DNA of 64,000 bases. Source: Anisus vortex. Lineage: Eukaryota > Mollusca > Gastropoda > Planorbidae. The translations under genes and the position numbers were made by a program. The notes under the pieces were generated by a model that saw only the letters and a list, made by a program, of their open reading frames with translations, was not told the origin of the DNA and searched no databases. The stretch's first letter is position 1; every line of letters begins with the position of its first letter. Below, piece after piece: positions 22,271 to 33,278 of the stretch. The stretch covers positions 4,790,011 to 4,854,010 of the forward strand of contig OX421495.1 in the NCBI GenBank assembly GCA_949126835.1, read 5' to 3'.

Positions 22271-25200
22271 ATGGAGGAAGAAGAAATTCCTAGTGAAATT
22301 CTAAACGAAAGAAAACAGTACATAGAGTCTGCCTTAGCTTTCCTGAATGCTGAAAGAAAGAAAGTTAATGACATTCTGGATAGACTTGGCTTAACATCAG
22401 AAGAGCTTTTAAAGGTATCTTTGGGTTGTTCATTACAATCAAATTAGAAATAAATTTTGTCCATTTGTTTTTAGCATCAACAATAGATTGGGTTTCTCTA
22501 GTTATTTTTATTATAATCAGCCATGTTATTATTTTAAAACAACATTAAATAGACTCTTTCAGCAATTTAAACCTTGCATTTCACTCACGTATGTTATTTC
22601 AAATTTAATAGGCATACAATATTCATTGCATATATGGTTTTGCTCTGTAAAATCTCTTTAGACTGAGAAGAAGCAAGCTTGTCCATACAACAGCAGTCAT
22701 ATAATGCCGGAGAAAGCATTGAAGAAGCATATTGAAAAGTGTCGACTGTTAGCTTCAGGGTGTCAAAAAGATGAACTGGTAAAGTTTTTTTTTTTTTTAA
22801 ACAAGTGATTTTATCTGTGGCACAAAAAAAGTTAGCAATTACTTACTGTAGATTTAATTTATGTTGTCTGGTAAAGAAACAAATATTAAATCTCGTAAAA
22901 GTGTCAATTATTTTATTATATAGTAGAGGGCTTACAAATCATAAGAAGCTAATGTAAACATGTTGAAAAAAACACATTTTGAAGCTTCGTTATATTTTCA
23001 TCAAAATTTATGACTATAATGTGTTAAATTTCTATTTTCATGTCTTCTAAATATATTTCAGCCATCACTCCTTCAGGATCTTGACATTTTTTATACAAAT
23101 GCTGATTCCATTCTTAGGATAGATATTGGTAAGTGTGTTAGAAAAACAAAAGTAAGATAATTTAAACAAATGTATAATAAAGTTTAGGGCATGAATCCTT
23201 TTTTATGCGAGTAAAAAGTACAGTAGTCCTGTCGGACCAAATTGATCCATAGTGCTGGTGAAGCAGCGTTCACCAGGTTCTGTGGCCATGGCATACTAAG
23301 TGATTTTGTGGCCAGCACTATGCACATCTGCCTTTACTTTACACCAACTAAAGTCGGGTACCGGTATCCATCAGAGCTGGGTAGACTCAGGGACACCCTC
23401 CAGATCGGGAAAAAATCCTAGCCTTCACAAGGATTTGAACCCAGAACGGTACATTAGTCGAGCGTGCTGACCCTCTGCCACCATGCCCCCTTTTTTTTTA
23501 TGGGAGTAATTTGATAATAATGTGATAAGTCCTTTCCTAATGAAACTTTGGATAAATCCTAATGATGACATAAATTGTACTAAAAGACTCAAAAGTAGTA
23601 TTGATAGTTGTAATTAACAATGTTCATATTTAAAGATGCATTTGAGATTTGTTTATATAAACAAGAATTGGCTTTGTTATGTTTTTAGATGAAAATTTAC
23701 TGAACAAAATTATCTGGGACCATAGTATTGCAAGTGGTCAAGGTAAGTGTCATTATTGGCGTTATCAATTTATTCTACAATACCTTTTTTTTTTTTTTAA
23801 ATTTAAATGTTGCACTCTTGACTTAATACAGTGCATAGCCATTTTATATTGAACTATTTAGAGCACTTGTAGATTTATTTGTTTAATCCTCACAACAGCT
23901 AGAGTAAGCTTTTCACGAGTTAGTTGCCCTTAGATTTATTTCTGTTGAATTGTTGTTGTTCAAAGTTTACACAGGCCATCGCAAGATGCCTGTGAGTCAC
24001 ATAGATGAGAGCGTCATGCTAACCCAGGAGGACAGGCTGGCCATCTATCAGTACGTTGTACGAGTCTCACATGAGGCCGGCAAAGTGATTCCCGTGGACC
24101 GCAGTGATGATTTGCTCACCACTGATTGGGGTAGCTTGGTTAAAAAAGGTAATGGAGTTCTGCTGAAAAATGTCTAAAGATGAATATTTTTTTATCATAC
24201 TTTTTTTGAGAAATTGTAAATTTTATATGCTTTCTTTAATTGATACTTTTGAGTACCGGTACTGTTATCTTTTTTTGCAACATTTTATTACAAAAAAACC
24301 CTACAAAAATTCCCACTATATATGACTTAAAAATTATTTTAATGCAGCTTTTATTTGCCAGATTTGACAATACCATTCCTCATATTCAGACATTATATTT
24401 TTTATATCTGCTGTTTAGGTTTAATTCACATTGTACTTTTGTATTATCTATAGCGTAATTAGTGTAATTTTTTGTACTTTTTATATCATTATTGTTAGTT
24501 GTTACAATTTTTTTTATAAATTTGTATTGAACACTTTTTAATTCAAGAGTTTTTTTCTCTAGCATTTTGTAAAAACTCAGCATTGCTGTGATAAAATTTC
24601 TTTTTTGTGTGTGTTCAAACCAGAATATTTTTTCCTTTTTTTTTTCAGGTTTGTTAGATGAACAAAACAACAAGCAGTATTCTTCTAAACTTGAGCAGTT
24701 GGCAGCTTTGAGGGATTTGAAGCGGCGGCGGCAGAGCTACCGAGCTAAAAATGTGCACATCACAAAAAAGTCATATACAGAGGTAACAAAAATTGTTGAA
24801 ATTGAATCGTTTAATGACAATGTATGAGAGATGTATGTACCGGTGCTAAACTAATTGTCAACTAAAGTTTTATGAAAAGCTCGTCTTATTGGGACTTTTG
24901 CAGACATTCCTACCACTCTGGTGTTGGAGGATTTCTTTTACCTTTTAACAACCACCTTTTGTTCCGCCTAGGGGCCAAGCCACTACTAGTGGGGCTAAGC
25001 GCTCCCTGGATTTTTTTAACAATAGCTTTTTGCAACAGTTTTTTTTTAAAATTATATACTAAATTTGCGAAAAAATTGATAAATGTTTGTCGCGCGAAAG
25101 TTTAGCCCGCCCTGAAAAAATGTCTGTCACCCACCCTGCTTTCCTCTAATTTGTTTCTGCAAAGTCTTTTTGATAAGAAAAAGTTACATATATTTTTTCT

Positions 25201-26840
25201 CTCTCAACTTTTTCTGATTTATCATCAGTGTCACGATGTGCACTTTGTTTTTAGTTCGCTCTCAATTAAGTGTCCATAATGTTTTACCCAGGATGGCTGG
25301 TAAATTTAAGTTGTGCTGTGAGTATTAGAATAATTATTTACCCCCCCCCCCCCCTACCCGCTCTCTCATCACCAGCCTCGGCAGCTAATCCTGTTGTTAT
25401 AAAAGATAAGGGGACCATTTCAGTGTTTAGCCAAATCTGTTGTGGCTGTAAGATGACATTGAATTTTCAGGTGTTCATTCCCTGCCCAAAGGAAATTCTT
25501 ATACAGACCCTCAAAAAGTTCTAGTATAAGTCTGTTCAGGGATGTCTATGAAGCTTTAAGTCTATAATTAAACTGTATATATAATAATACATATTGTAAA
25601 TAGATTGAACATATCAGTCATTTTAAAGTTTTCTCCTCCCAACTATTGTCAATGTGGCCAATTTTTGTTATAAAGATTTTGATGCATGCGCACTGCATCA
25701 CTCAAAGAACAAAACACTTATTCATATTCATCATTATTTAATGGATAAAGTTATGTTGCCATATATGACAACAGAATAGTCAGGAATATTAAACATCAAG
25801 TGTTTCCATTTGTTATCTAAATGAATTTCGAGTGTACCCGACCCTGATCCTACACTACTCTACAACTAAAAAAAGCAAAGACAACTAACTACTGTGTTTG
25901 TCACACAATCCCACAGTATGTGGTAATCCATAAAATTTTTCTTTAATGAAAACTTCACTTTTTATGTTCTGTGTGCCTCTTATTTTTGTTTACCCCTCAG
26001 ATAATTCGAGAAGTTATATCCAATCAAATGGAGATCTTAGCCCCAGATAAAAGTTTGCATGACTTTGCTGAGTCTGATGTAGCTAAATCTGAGGATAATG
26101 AGCTTGAGGAAAAAGTTGTTATAATAGATAATAGGGATCTAGAAAGAAGAAGAGACAGTCCCAGAAGAGGATCTAAGGATAATAGGAGAGCAAGAGATAG
26201 TGATAGGGACAGATTAAGAGGCGGTGAAAGAGTGAGAGAAAGAGCAAGTTCTAGAGAGAGAAACAGATCAAGTAATTACTATACTTCCAGAGGCAAAGAC
26301 AGACCAAGAGACAGGTCACAGGACAGACCAAGAGACAGGTCAAGGTCAAGAGACAGAAGATCACGTGACAGGTCAAGCCACAGAGAGGGATCACGTGACA
26401 GGTCAAGACACAGAGAGGGATCACATGACAGGTCAAGACACAGAGTGAGGTCCAGTGAGAAGCGCGGTGAAGATAGGAGACAGAGAGCTAGAAAGGAAGA
26501 CGAAAGGGGCCCTGTTAATCGCTCAGACTCCTCCGGTACGCCTGTAAGATGGGGGGAGGATCAATGCAGGGTCGGTGGTGACAGTGCTACCGCCAACAAT
26601 CCCTCAGAGTTCGACATAGCTATAGCCAGGCAAATTAAAACAGAAACCGTCGACACGGATGAAACCAACCCTCCAGATTCATTTTCGACCAACAGTCAGG
26701 CTGCTGCCGCAATCTCAGACATGCAGTTGAAGCAGTCACCTTCTGAGTCGGACAGCGACAGCAGGCACAGATCAAAACATAAGAAGCACAAGCATAAAAA
26801 AAAACATAGTAAAAGTAAGAAACATAGAAGCAGAGATTGA
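22271..26840 (+). CDS. SNRNP48: U11/U12 snRNP 48-kDa protein (U11-48K)
   Basis: A minor-spliceosome protein that acts with U11 in recognising U12-type 5' splice sites. Coding exons, all GT-AG: 22271-22414, 22662-22778, 23062-23128, 23689-23742, 23975-24148, 24649-24782 and 26001-26840; phases join cleanly to 509 codons plus TGA. Exon 2 encodes the CHHC zinc finger (CPYNSSHIMPEKALKKHIEK followed by C). Exon 5 has LTQEDRLAIYQYVV. Exon 6 has the family-diagnostic RRRQSYRAKNVHITKKSYTE. The last exon is an RS/RD/SRHR-rich tail ending in HKKHKHKKKHSK-type basic repeats. The human protein is about 339 aa, so the tail is expanded. Start: ATG at 22271, immediately after a polypyrimidine-AG, so a 5' noncoding exon may lie upstream. 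Exon joins are by eye. Confidence 0.93.
23215..23490 (-). mobile_element. SINE-A copy in SNRNP48 intron 3, with TSD
   Basis: Reverse copy: GTCGGACCAAATTGATCCAT, GGTGAAGCAGCGTTCACCAG, TCAGAGCTGGGTAGACTCAG and a B-box complement GGATTTGAACCCAGAAC. Target duplication TTTTTTATGCGAGTAA (23199-23214) versus TTTTTTATGGGAGTAA (23494-23509), 15 of 16 matching. Confidence 0.88.
24945..25130. mobile_element. MITE in SNRNP48 intron 6, old copy
   Basis: Related to the clean 199-bp MITE at 57631-57829: AGGGGCCAAGCCACTA, GGGGCTAAGCGCTCCCTGG, ATATACTAAATTTGCGAAAA, AATGTTTGTCGCGCGAAAGT. Ends are too eroded to define a duplication. Confidence 0.65.
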
Positions 26841-26968
26841 AAAAAACTTGAAGTGTAAAAAAATATTTCTACTTTTACAGACTACTCCTGAATAATATTT
26901 TCTAAGTTTTAATTATTCTTATCGTCTCGACTGTCTCAACGTGTCAAATGTTCTTGTTTTAATGAGCC

Positions 26969-26974
26969 AATAAA
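26969..26974 (+). promoter_or_regulatory. Poly(A) signal of SNRNP48
   Basis: AATAAA lies about 130 bp after the SNRNP48 stop codon. A genomic A-run follows within a few bases, so the exact cleavage site cannot be read. Confidence 0.65.
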
Positions 26975-27972
26975 TGGTAAAAAAAAAAAAATTTTATTTT
27001 ATATATTTTTGTATCCACTAAATTGTAACCAGAGCCTAGTTAAGAAAATGTGCACAATTCTGTGTTACCAGGTTTAGGAAATAAACCTAAACCATTGTTT
27101 TGTCAGAAAGCTAAAAAAAAAATTGTTACTTAAAAGAATAGTCACATGTGGGTAAACAAAAGAAAAAGATGGGAATTTTTAAAAATATTTTTATTTGATC
27201 ATAAACATTTGCAATAAACAGAGCTCCACCATAAAATACTGTACACACACAAGAAGAAACCAAATACAATGTATGCATGCCCCTGAAACAGAGCAGATGA
27301 TTGCATTGAGAAATAAACAATAAAGCGTTATAATGGAATAGTTACAAAACTACATAATATATGCATATATTAGCCACCTGAATATATTAAATAATTAAAG
27401 GTATGATAACCAGTACCAAAAAAAAAGAGTGAAACAATAAAGCTTCAAGTCCCCCTCAAGAAAAAATTATACAATAATTGTTATTAGAGAATATATAATT
27501 GAAGAAATATCTACAAGAAAAATCCTGACATAAAATTAGGGCCTTTAATTAATTGAAAATATGACAAGATATACCTTATGATTTATATAGTTCAGTGAAT
27601 GGATTACTTAATGGATTACAAATGTATCTTTGCATTGTTCACCCCAAAATATAAATATGTTTACAAATTATATACATCGAATTATGGGACATATCAGGTA
27701 TATCAGCTGAATATCACTATACTATTCAGCAGAATTGAAAAATAAATATACACAATAAGCCCACTGACATCATCTTGAACAAATTTCAAATTAAAATCAA
27801 CTTTGTAAAACACAAAATAAAGCTAATTTGAATTGTATGAAAAATTACACCAACAGTCAATAATACTTAATTAAGCCTGAAATGCTGAGAAAGCTCCCTA
27901 TTAGCTAAGGTATGCAAATGATCAGCCTTTGACAGTAGCCTACCGACAGTCTATTCATTATAACAGCCCAAT

Positions 27973-28265
27973 GTTGCTTTAGCAATATATAACAATACTC
28001 TAACCGCATTTAGAACTAATAGCAATTAGGGTCCATGATTATACTATAAATAAACATAGTCGGAATACAAAATTATAATGTACGGTAGATGTGTCCATAT
28101 GCTATTAGATTGTATGTTGCTCTAGCAATATATAACAATACTCTAACTGCATTTAGAACTAATAGCAATTAGGGTCCATGATTATACTATAAATTTATAA
28201 ATAAACAATGTCGGAATACAAAATAGAAATTGAAATGTAGATGTGTGCATATTCTATTAGATTGG
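27973..28265. repeat. Tandem duplication, about 146 bp x 2
   Basis: Two consecutive copies of a block starting TTGCT(T/C)TAGCAATATATAACA and containing GCATTTAGAACTAATAGCAA, TTAGGGTCCATGATTATACT and GTCGGAATACAAAAT. They differ by scattered substitutions and small indels. Confidence 0.85.
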
Positions 28266-28680
28266 ATTTTATTTCTGGAGTCATTTAAAGCTCAAATCAA
28301 ATACTTTTTGTTTCAAAATGGTCCAAAAGTAAATTAAGATCAGGGCACACAATAAAATACATTTCATACATGATCAATGAATTATGTACATGAAAATATC
28401 ACATTATGCAATAGTCCTTCTTCATCAGCCAAATATAATTAAAAAGTAAAGAATAAATATAATTTACTTTTAAAACACAACACACTTGAAGACGAATCAT
28501 TTTCAATTAAATCTAGTAATATTTATAATAAAATAAATATGTTTTTCAATGGTTTTGTTATCACTAAACTTCCCACAAGGAATTATGATATGTGGCAACA
28601 TTAGAATATCCAATCAGTCTAGAAAGACAAACAATACTATCAAAATTAAGTGGGGGGAAATGTTTACAAAATTTTAAAAA

Positions 28681-28944
28681 TACCCTTCGGACCAAATTGG
28701 TCATAGGGCTGGTGACACAGGGTTTGCCAGTTTCTTTGGCCACTGCATACTAGGAGATTTGAGCGGCTAGCAGAATGCTCAGCCGCCTCTTCTTAACCCC
28801 AACAAATGTCAGGTACCCATCAGAGCTGGGTAGACTCACGGACACCCACCAGTTCCGGAAACAAATCCTAGCTTTCACCATGATTTGAACCCAGAACCTT
28901 CGGTACGCCAGTTGAATGCGCTGCCAAGTCGGTCACCGTGCCCC
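28681..28944 (-). mobile_element. SINE-A copy with tRNA-like head
   Basis: Full-length reverse copy. Read on the minus strand it starts GGGGCACGGTGACCGACTTG (A-box region), with GGTTCTGGGTTCAAATCATG (B-box region), then the SINE-A body ending GGTCCGAAGGGTA. Flanks share TTTACAAAA. Confidence 0.85.
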
Positions 28945-30933
28945 ATTTACAAAAAAAAACTGAACATACATTTTATTGTTTCAAATTAACATCTGTGCTT
29001 GAAACTCATTTTGTGTTACTGGTCTATTACTTATAACAAAAATACAAAACTAAATATCAGGTAACTAATAGACATTGAAAATACTCAAAGTATAATAGTT
29101 TAATAGCCATTGAACTATTAATTTAATACTACAAGTAATATCATTAGCTTGAAAATGTTGCTTTTTTTTCAATCAATGGAGCTGACTTTTACATGACTAA
29201 AAGCAATTTCATTGGCTTAAAATAATTGTAAACATTGTTCAAGCAGGATCAAGTATAATTACAAAAGAGGTGGACACACAAAAAGATCTTATAAGAAAGA
29301 CAATATGACTAATCAACAAAGGCATTCAACAATTTAAATCAAATGCATGTTTTCAACTGATGAAAATGGAAAGTTGAGCTTCAAAGCCCAGCAGTCATCT
29401 TCGTATGTTTCATTGTAAATTATGACCAAAGATGGGTCATCCATTGTTAGGGAAGATAAAAAAAATTTTTGGTTTACAACAAGGTTCAATTGGGCATGAG
29501 AAGTAACTGAAGTGGTAGGAAGTTTTTTCAAAGGAGTAAATGAAAGTCACTCAAAGCTAGTTTTTGTCACATCTGATACAACAAACACATTTTTATGCTA
29601 CTGTACAGTATTAGCAATTACTAGAACACACTCTGAGCTGTTTGAATTGAAGCATTTAAAAATTATACAGGATCTGCCAGAATTTTGTGAAGCTAGAATT
29701 TTAGAGTTGTCTGACCCTGCAAGAACATATCCTACTTAATAATACATATGTTAGTTTTAACCACACAATACGTTTTTACAGGAGGCAGGATGAGGCATCT
29801 TATTCTTTTTTAACATATACCTGGTTATGTAAAGGTAATTCTGAATTTGACCAAAAAAAGCTGCTGAGCATAGAACTTTGCCCTTTTTTTATTACATATT
29901 AATCAAAAAGTACTAGTGTCTTAAGGTGGCGACTAACAGGAGAGCATAGAGAAAACATTAAAGCAGGCTGTGCACAACCCATTCAATAAGTCTCATGCCA
30001 ACTAATATTGAAATATGGTAAATTATAAAATTTTGTTCACTGTTTGTCTCATGTTGCCAACTTTGTAAGCCAATATATGCAAAGCAAGTTGATCAGACTA
30101 TAGGAGGCTCTACATACAACAATTAACATTTCACAATCCAAAGAAAGCCTATTGTTTTTAAACATTAGCATTGATCACAAACTTAATCAAGTTGGAAAAA
30201 AACAACAAGTGACAGCAAGGTTGTATAAATAAATTAAAGTCTTGGCTAAATAAAAAAATATCATAGTATAATTTTGAAAGAGTCATGTTATTTGTTACAT
30301 CTGCTCTTGCTAACCAAATAAGATGTAAGCATTTTATAACAAAAAATAAACAAACAAAGGCTGTAATGGAGATATTTACAATATGCATACATTGGCTTTT
30401 ATTGAGCAACTCATTGTGTTGGGAATGTCAACATGAACTAATTACTGGTTTAATTAAATAAATTTTCTAACAGCAAACAAACCAGAGGTTTCCCTTCCAA
30501 TCCAAGATTATTTACACATTGGATATTTCAATATTGGGTTTCAGGTTACTTTAATAATATTTACTCAAAAGTTGGTCATCAGCTCAAGGGCTTGAAGGGG
30601 AATTATTGAACAAACACAAATATGCACATAGAACTTTTCCCCTTTGCTCATTAATCCAGGTGAATCAGTAATTTCATAAGCTTTGCTCGTTGGGTCAAAT
30701 TACATTTTTAGTGGGGTATTCAACTTTAAATGAACAAAATAAGTAACAATTATCATTATTGCCAAAAGAAAAATCTGAAAAGTTTATCATTACATAAAGA
30801 AAGTCATTGCTTATAGATTCTTGAAAAAAACAAACACATTAAAACAATTTAAAGCAATAAATAGAAAAACGCAAAACTTTAATATAACATAATACATTTT
30901 GTTTTTCTCATACAATTACAATTATGTACTTAA

Positions 30934-31652
30934 CTCATTTGCTACTACCGCGACTGAATGCGACATACCCCCCTCCGTACTAATGCGCCCAAACGCGGCC
31001 GCCACGTGTGTGACTAACCTTGTCGTTTCTAGATTTTTTTTCGACATGCGTTCTGGGGGTTTATTTTACTGCAAAAACGGCTTTTAAAAAGTAGGAATAT
31101 AGTCTGTTTCGTTAATAAAAACCGGATGTTTTTATCTAATTTCGTTTTTTTGCTATGCGCGTCAAAAAATCGGTATTTTTCACTTGCCTTTCGTCTTGTA
31201 AAACTTTTTTTATAGCCTTCGTCTTTCATTTTTTACTTTATTAATCGATAGCTCTATACATCCGAATATAACATTTAACAACAGTTCTGATAATAAGGAT
31301 GCTGCAGATATAGACTTAGATAAATTTCCATTTCAACTCGATTTTTGGGATTTATTATACTTTATGGGACTTTGACGCTAGGCCTAGAGAAAATATTTAG
31401 GCAAATCATAGGGTCTCAACACTCAGCGAATAATTCTACCGATAATTCGGCATTTTTTATGTATAAAAGTATACATTTCCAGAAAGCTAAGATATTTATC
31501 TATTTTATGATGTAATTTTTATTCACTTTGGGGAATATTTAATTATTAAAAAAAAATATTAAAAAAAAATTTACTAAAATTAATACGGAGTTCCTTCCCT
31601 TTGGCTAGTACTTTCCCGGGTGTCTTTGGAAAGTAGGTTAGTAGCAAATGAG
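30934..31652. mobile_element. TTAA-flanked TIR element
   Basis: CTCATTTGCTACTA at 30934-30947 is exactly inverted at 31639-31652 (TAGTAGCAAATGAG). TTAA lies directly outside both ends (30930-30933 and 31653-31656). TTAA duplications are the hallmark of piggyBac-type and Kolobok-type elements. 719 bp, no transposase visible; the left part is unusually GC-rich (GCGCCCAAACGCGGCCGCC). Confidence 0.85.
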
Positions 31653-31656
31653 TTAA

Positions 31657-33278
31657 TGATGCAAAGACTGCATGTTAAAAACAAAGAATTGCCAAAGGAA
31701 TATTGCAATAAGAAGTACAGTGAAACAACAGTTTTCATCTGAATTAATATTTGTCTTTTGTTTTTATACATCCTTTTTGTTGAATATTTTAAAATCAAAA
31801 CTGTTGATGCAAATGCAAGCCTGCATAGTGCATATAATTATGGTATCAAGAAGAAAATATCTGTTGTAATGACAAAGCATTAATAAGTAGAGGTTAATAG
31901 GCAGTTCAAATGTAATTGTAATATGATATCTGAGATCTGGATGGCCTATTTTGGGGTTGGAAATGCCTCAAACCAGTTCTAGTAAATCTGACTTTTTTTA
32001 TTCATCCCTCCCCAGGGAATTGATTTACAGTTCCTAAACAAGAAAACAATTTAAAAAAAGGGCAAGTTTATGAGAAAAAATTGACTTACAAAAATATTAA
32101 TCTTATCCAAGAGGATCACAAATCATAAACTTGCATTCTAGAAAACCAAACTTAAAAGTTAAGTAAACTGTTAAGTGAGACAAACACACAAGTTCTATTG
32201 GTGGGTATCTTATCTTCTTCTAACCAACATTCAAAGATAAGTATATTGCATCTTACACTTATCTATAGTTTAAGATTAGTCTTTATGTATATCAAATACA
32301 CACAACTATATATTAAATGTAAACCTTTGATTCATTTGGAGAGCAACAACAAATAAAAAAATTGTAAACAACAGATTTAGATTTTTTTTCCCATTTCAAT
32401 ACATTTTAAAAGTAATTATGGTAAGCACATGCATCATAATTTTAAAGCTCTTACTTTCAGGATTTCTAAAAGCAGGAAATTATTTTTAGCAAACTGACCA
32501 CCTATTGAAGCTAGAATCAATTGACCTTGATAATATCAATATTTCATGAAAGCTTTTATGTACATTTTAGATATTATGACTTTAAATGAAAAAAAAAATT
32601 CTATAAAATAAAGCAGAAGTTTCATTTTAATGAACCACATATGTATAAATATCACATCAATATGATACACTTTTTTTTGTGTTAGACAATGTACTACGAG
32701 CCAATAATGACAATATAATGGGCTAATCCAAGGTGATACACCGATGATGTCAGTTTATATAAGAAAAATACTGAATGTTAAATATTATCTCCCATCTCCC
32801 CTTTTCTTCAATATAGACAACACCCAAGTAAATAACCCAATAACTTCGTTTTGTTTTGACAACATACACAATAAGGAAAGAATAGATAAGGTGCTTGGGG
32901 TAATGGTTGGGTTATTCCCATCTCTTTTAAGTTGACTCATATCTATTTAGCATATATACTGAAATATTGTATGCATCTCTCTATACTTTAAAATCATGAT
33001 CCATTTTGACTATTTCAAACAGCAGCAGCACAAATATAAAGGAACAGAATCCTCAAGCTATTGTTGCTTTCCATAGTTCACACATGTATTATTTGTAAGC
33101 GCGTGCAGTAGCAGTCATAAATTATCTATAATAATGGATAAATACAGCAACGAAAGACAGTTGGACAGAAAAAAATTCAGATCTCGTCCTTCTGCCTCTT
33201 TATGTTTGTGTCGTTTGCATCCCCCCAGGTACACACTGTCACAATTTCTGTCGACAAGAGCTGTACTTGTCAGTTGTG
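31657..33278. other. Gene-free interval (part 2) or receptor 3' UTR
   Basis: AT-rich, with no exon or named repeat recognised. The part next to 33279 is presumably 3' UTR of the minus-strand receptor gene; I cannot place its poly(A) site. Confidence 0.4.

Larger units (their letters stand above)
26985..30929. other. Gene-free interval between convergent genes (part 1)
   Basis: No exon is supported on either strand. It may include the 3' UTR of the minus-strand receptor gene. Contents: a tandem duplication at 27973-28265, a SINE-A copy at 28681-28944, otherwise AT-rich unique-looking sequence. Confidence 0.5.

Noticed and set aside
22415..26000. A U11-binding splicing enhancer (USSE) or U12-type intron in SNRNP48
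   Set aside because: Vertebrate and plant U11-48K genes carry tandem TATCCTT elements. I searched the introns and found none. Intron 1 starts GTATCTTT, close to a U12 donor, but has no convincing branch site.
25971..26840. Stand-alone RS-rich splicing factor (LUC7-like) gene
   Set aside because: Position 26000 is a splice acceptor, and the upstream exons give the CHHC finger and RRRQSYRAKN block of SNRNP48, so this is its last exon. LUC7-type zinc fingers are absent.
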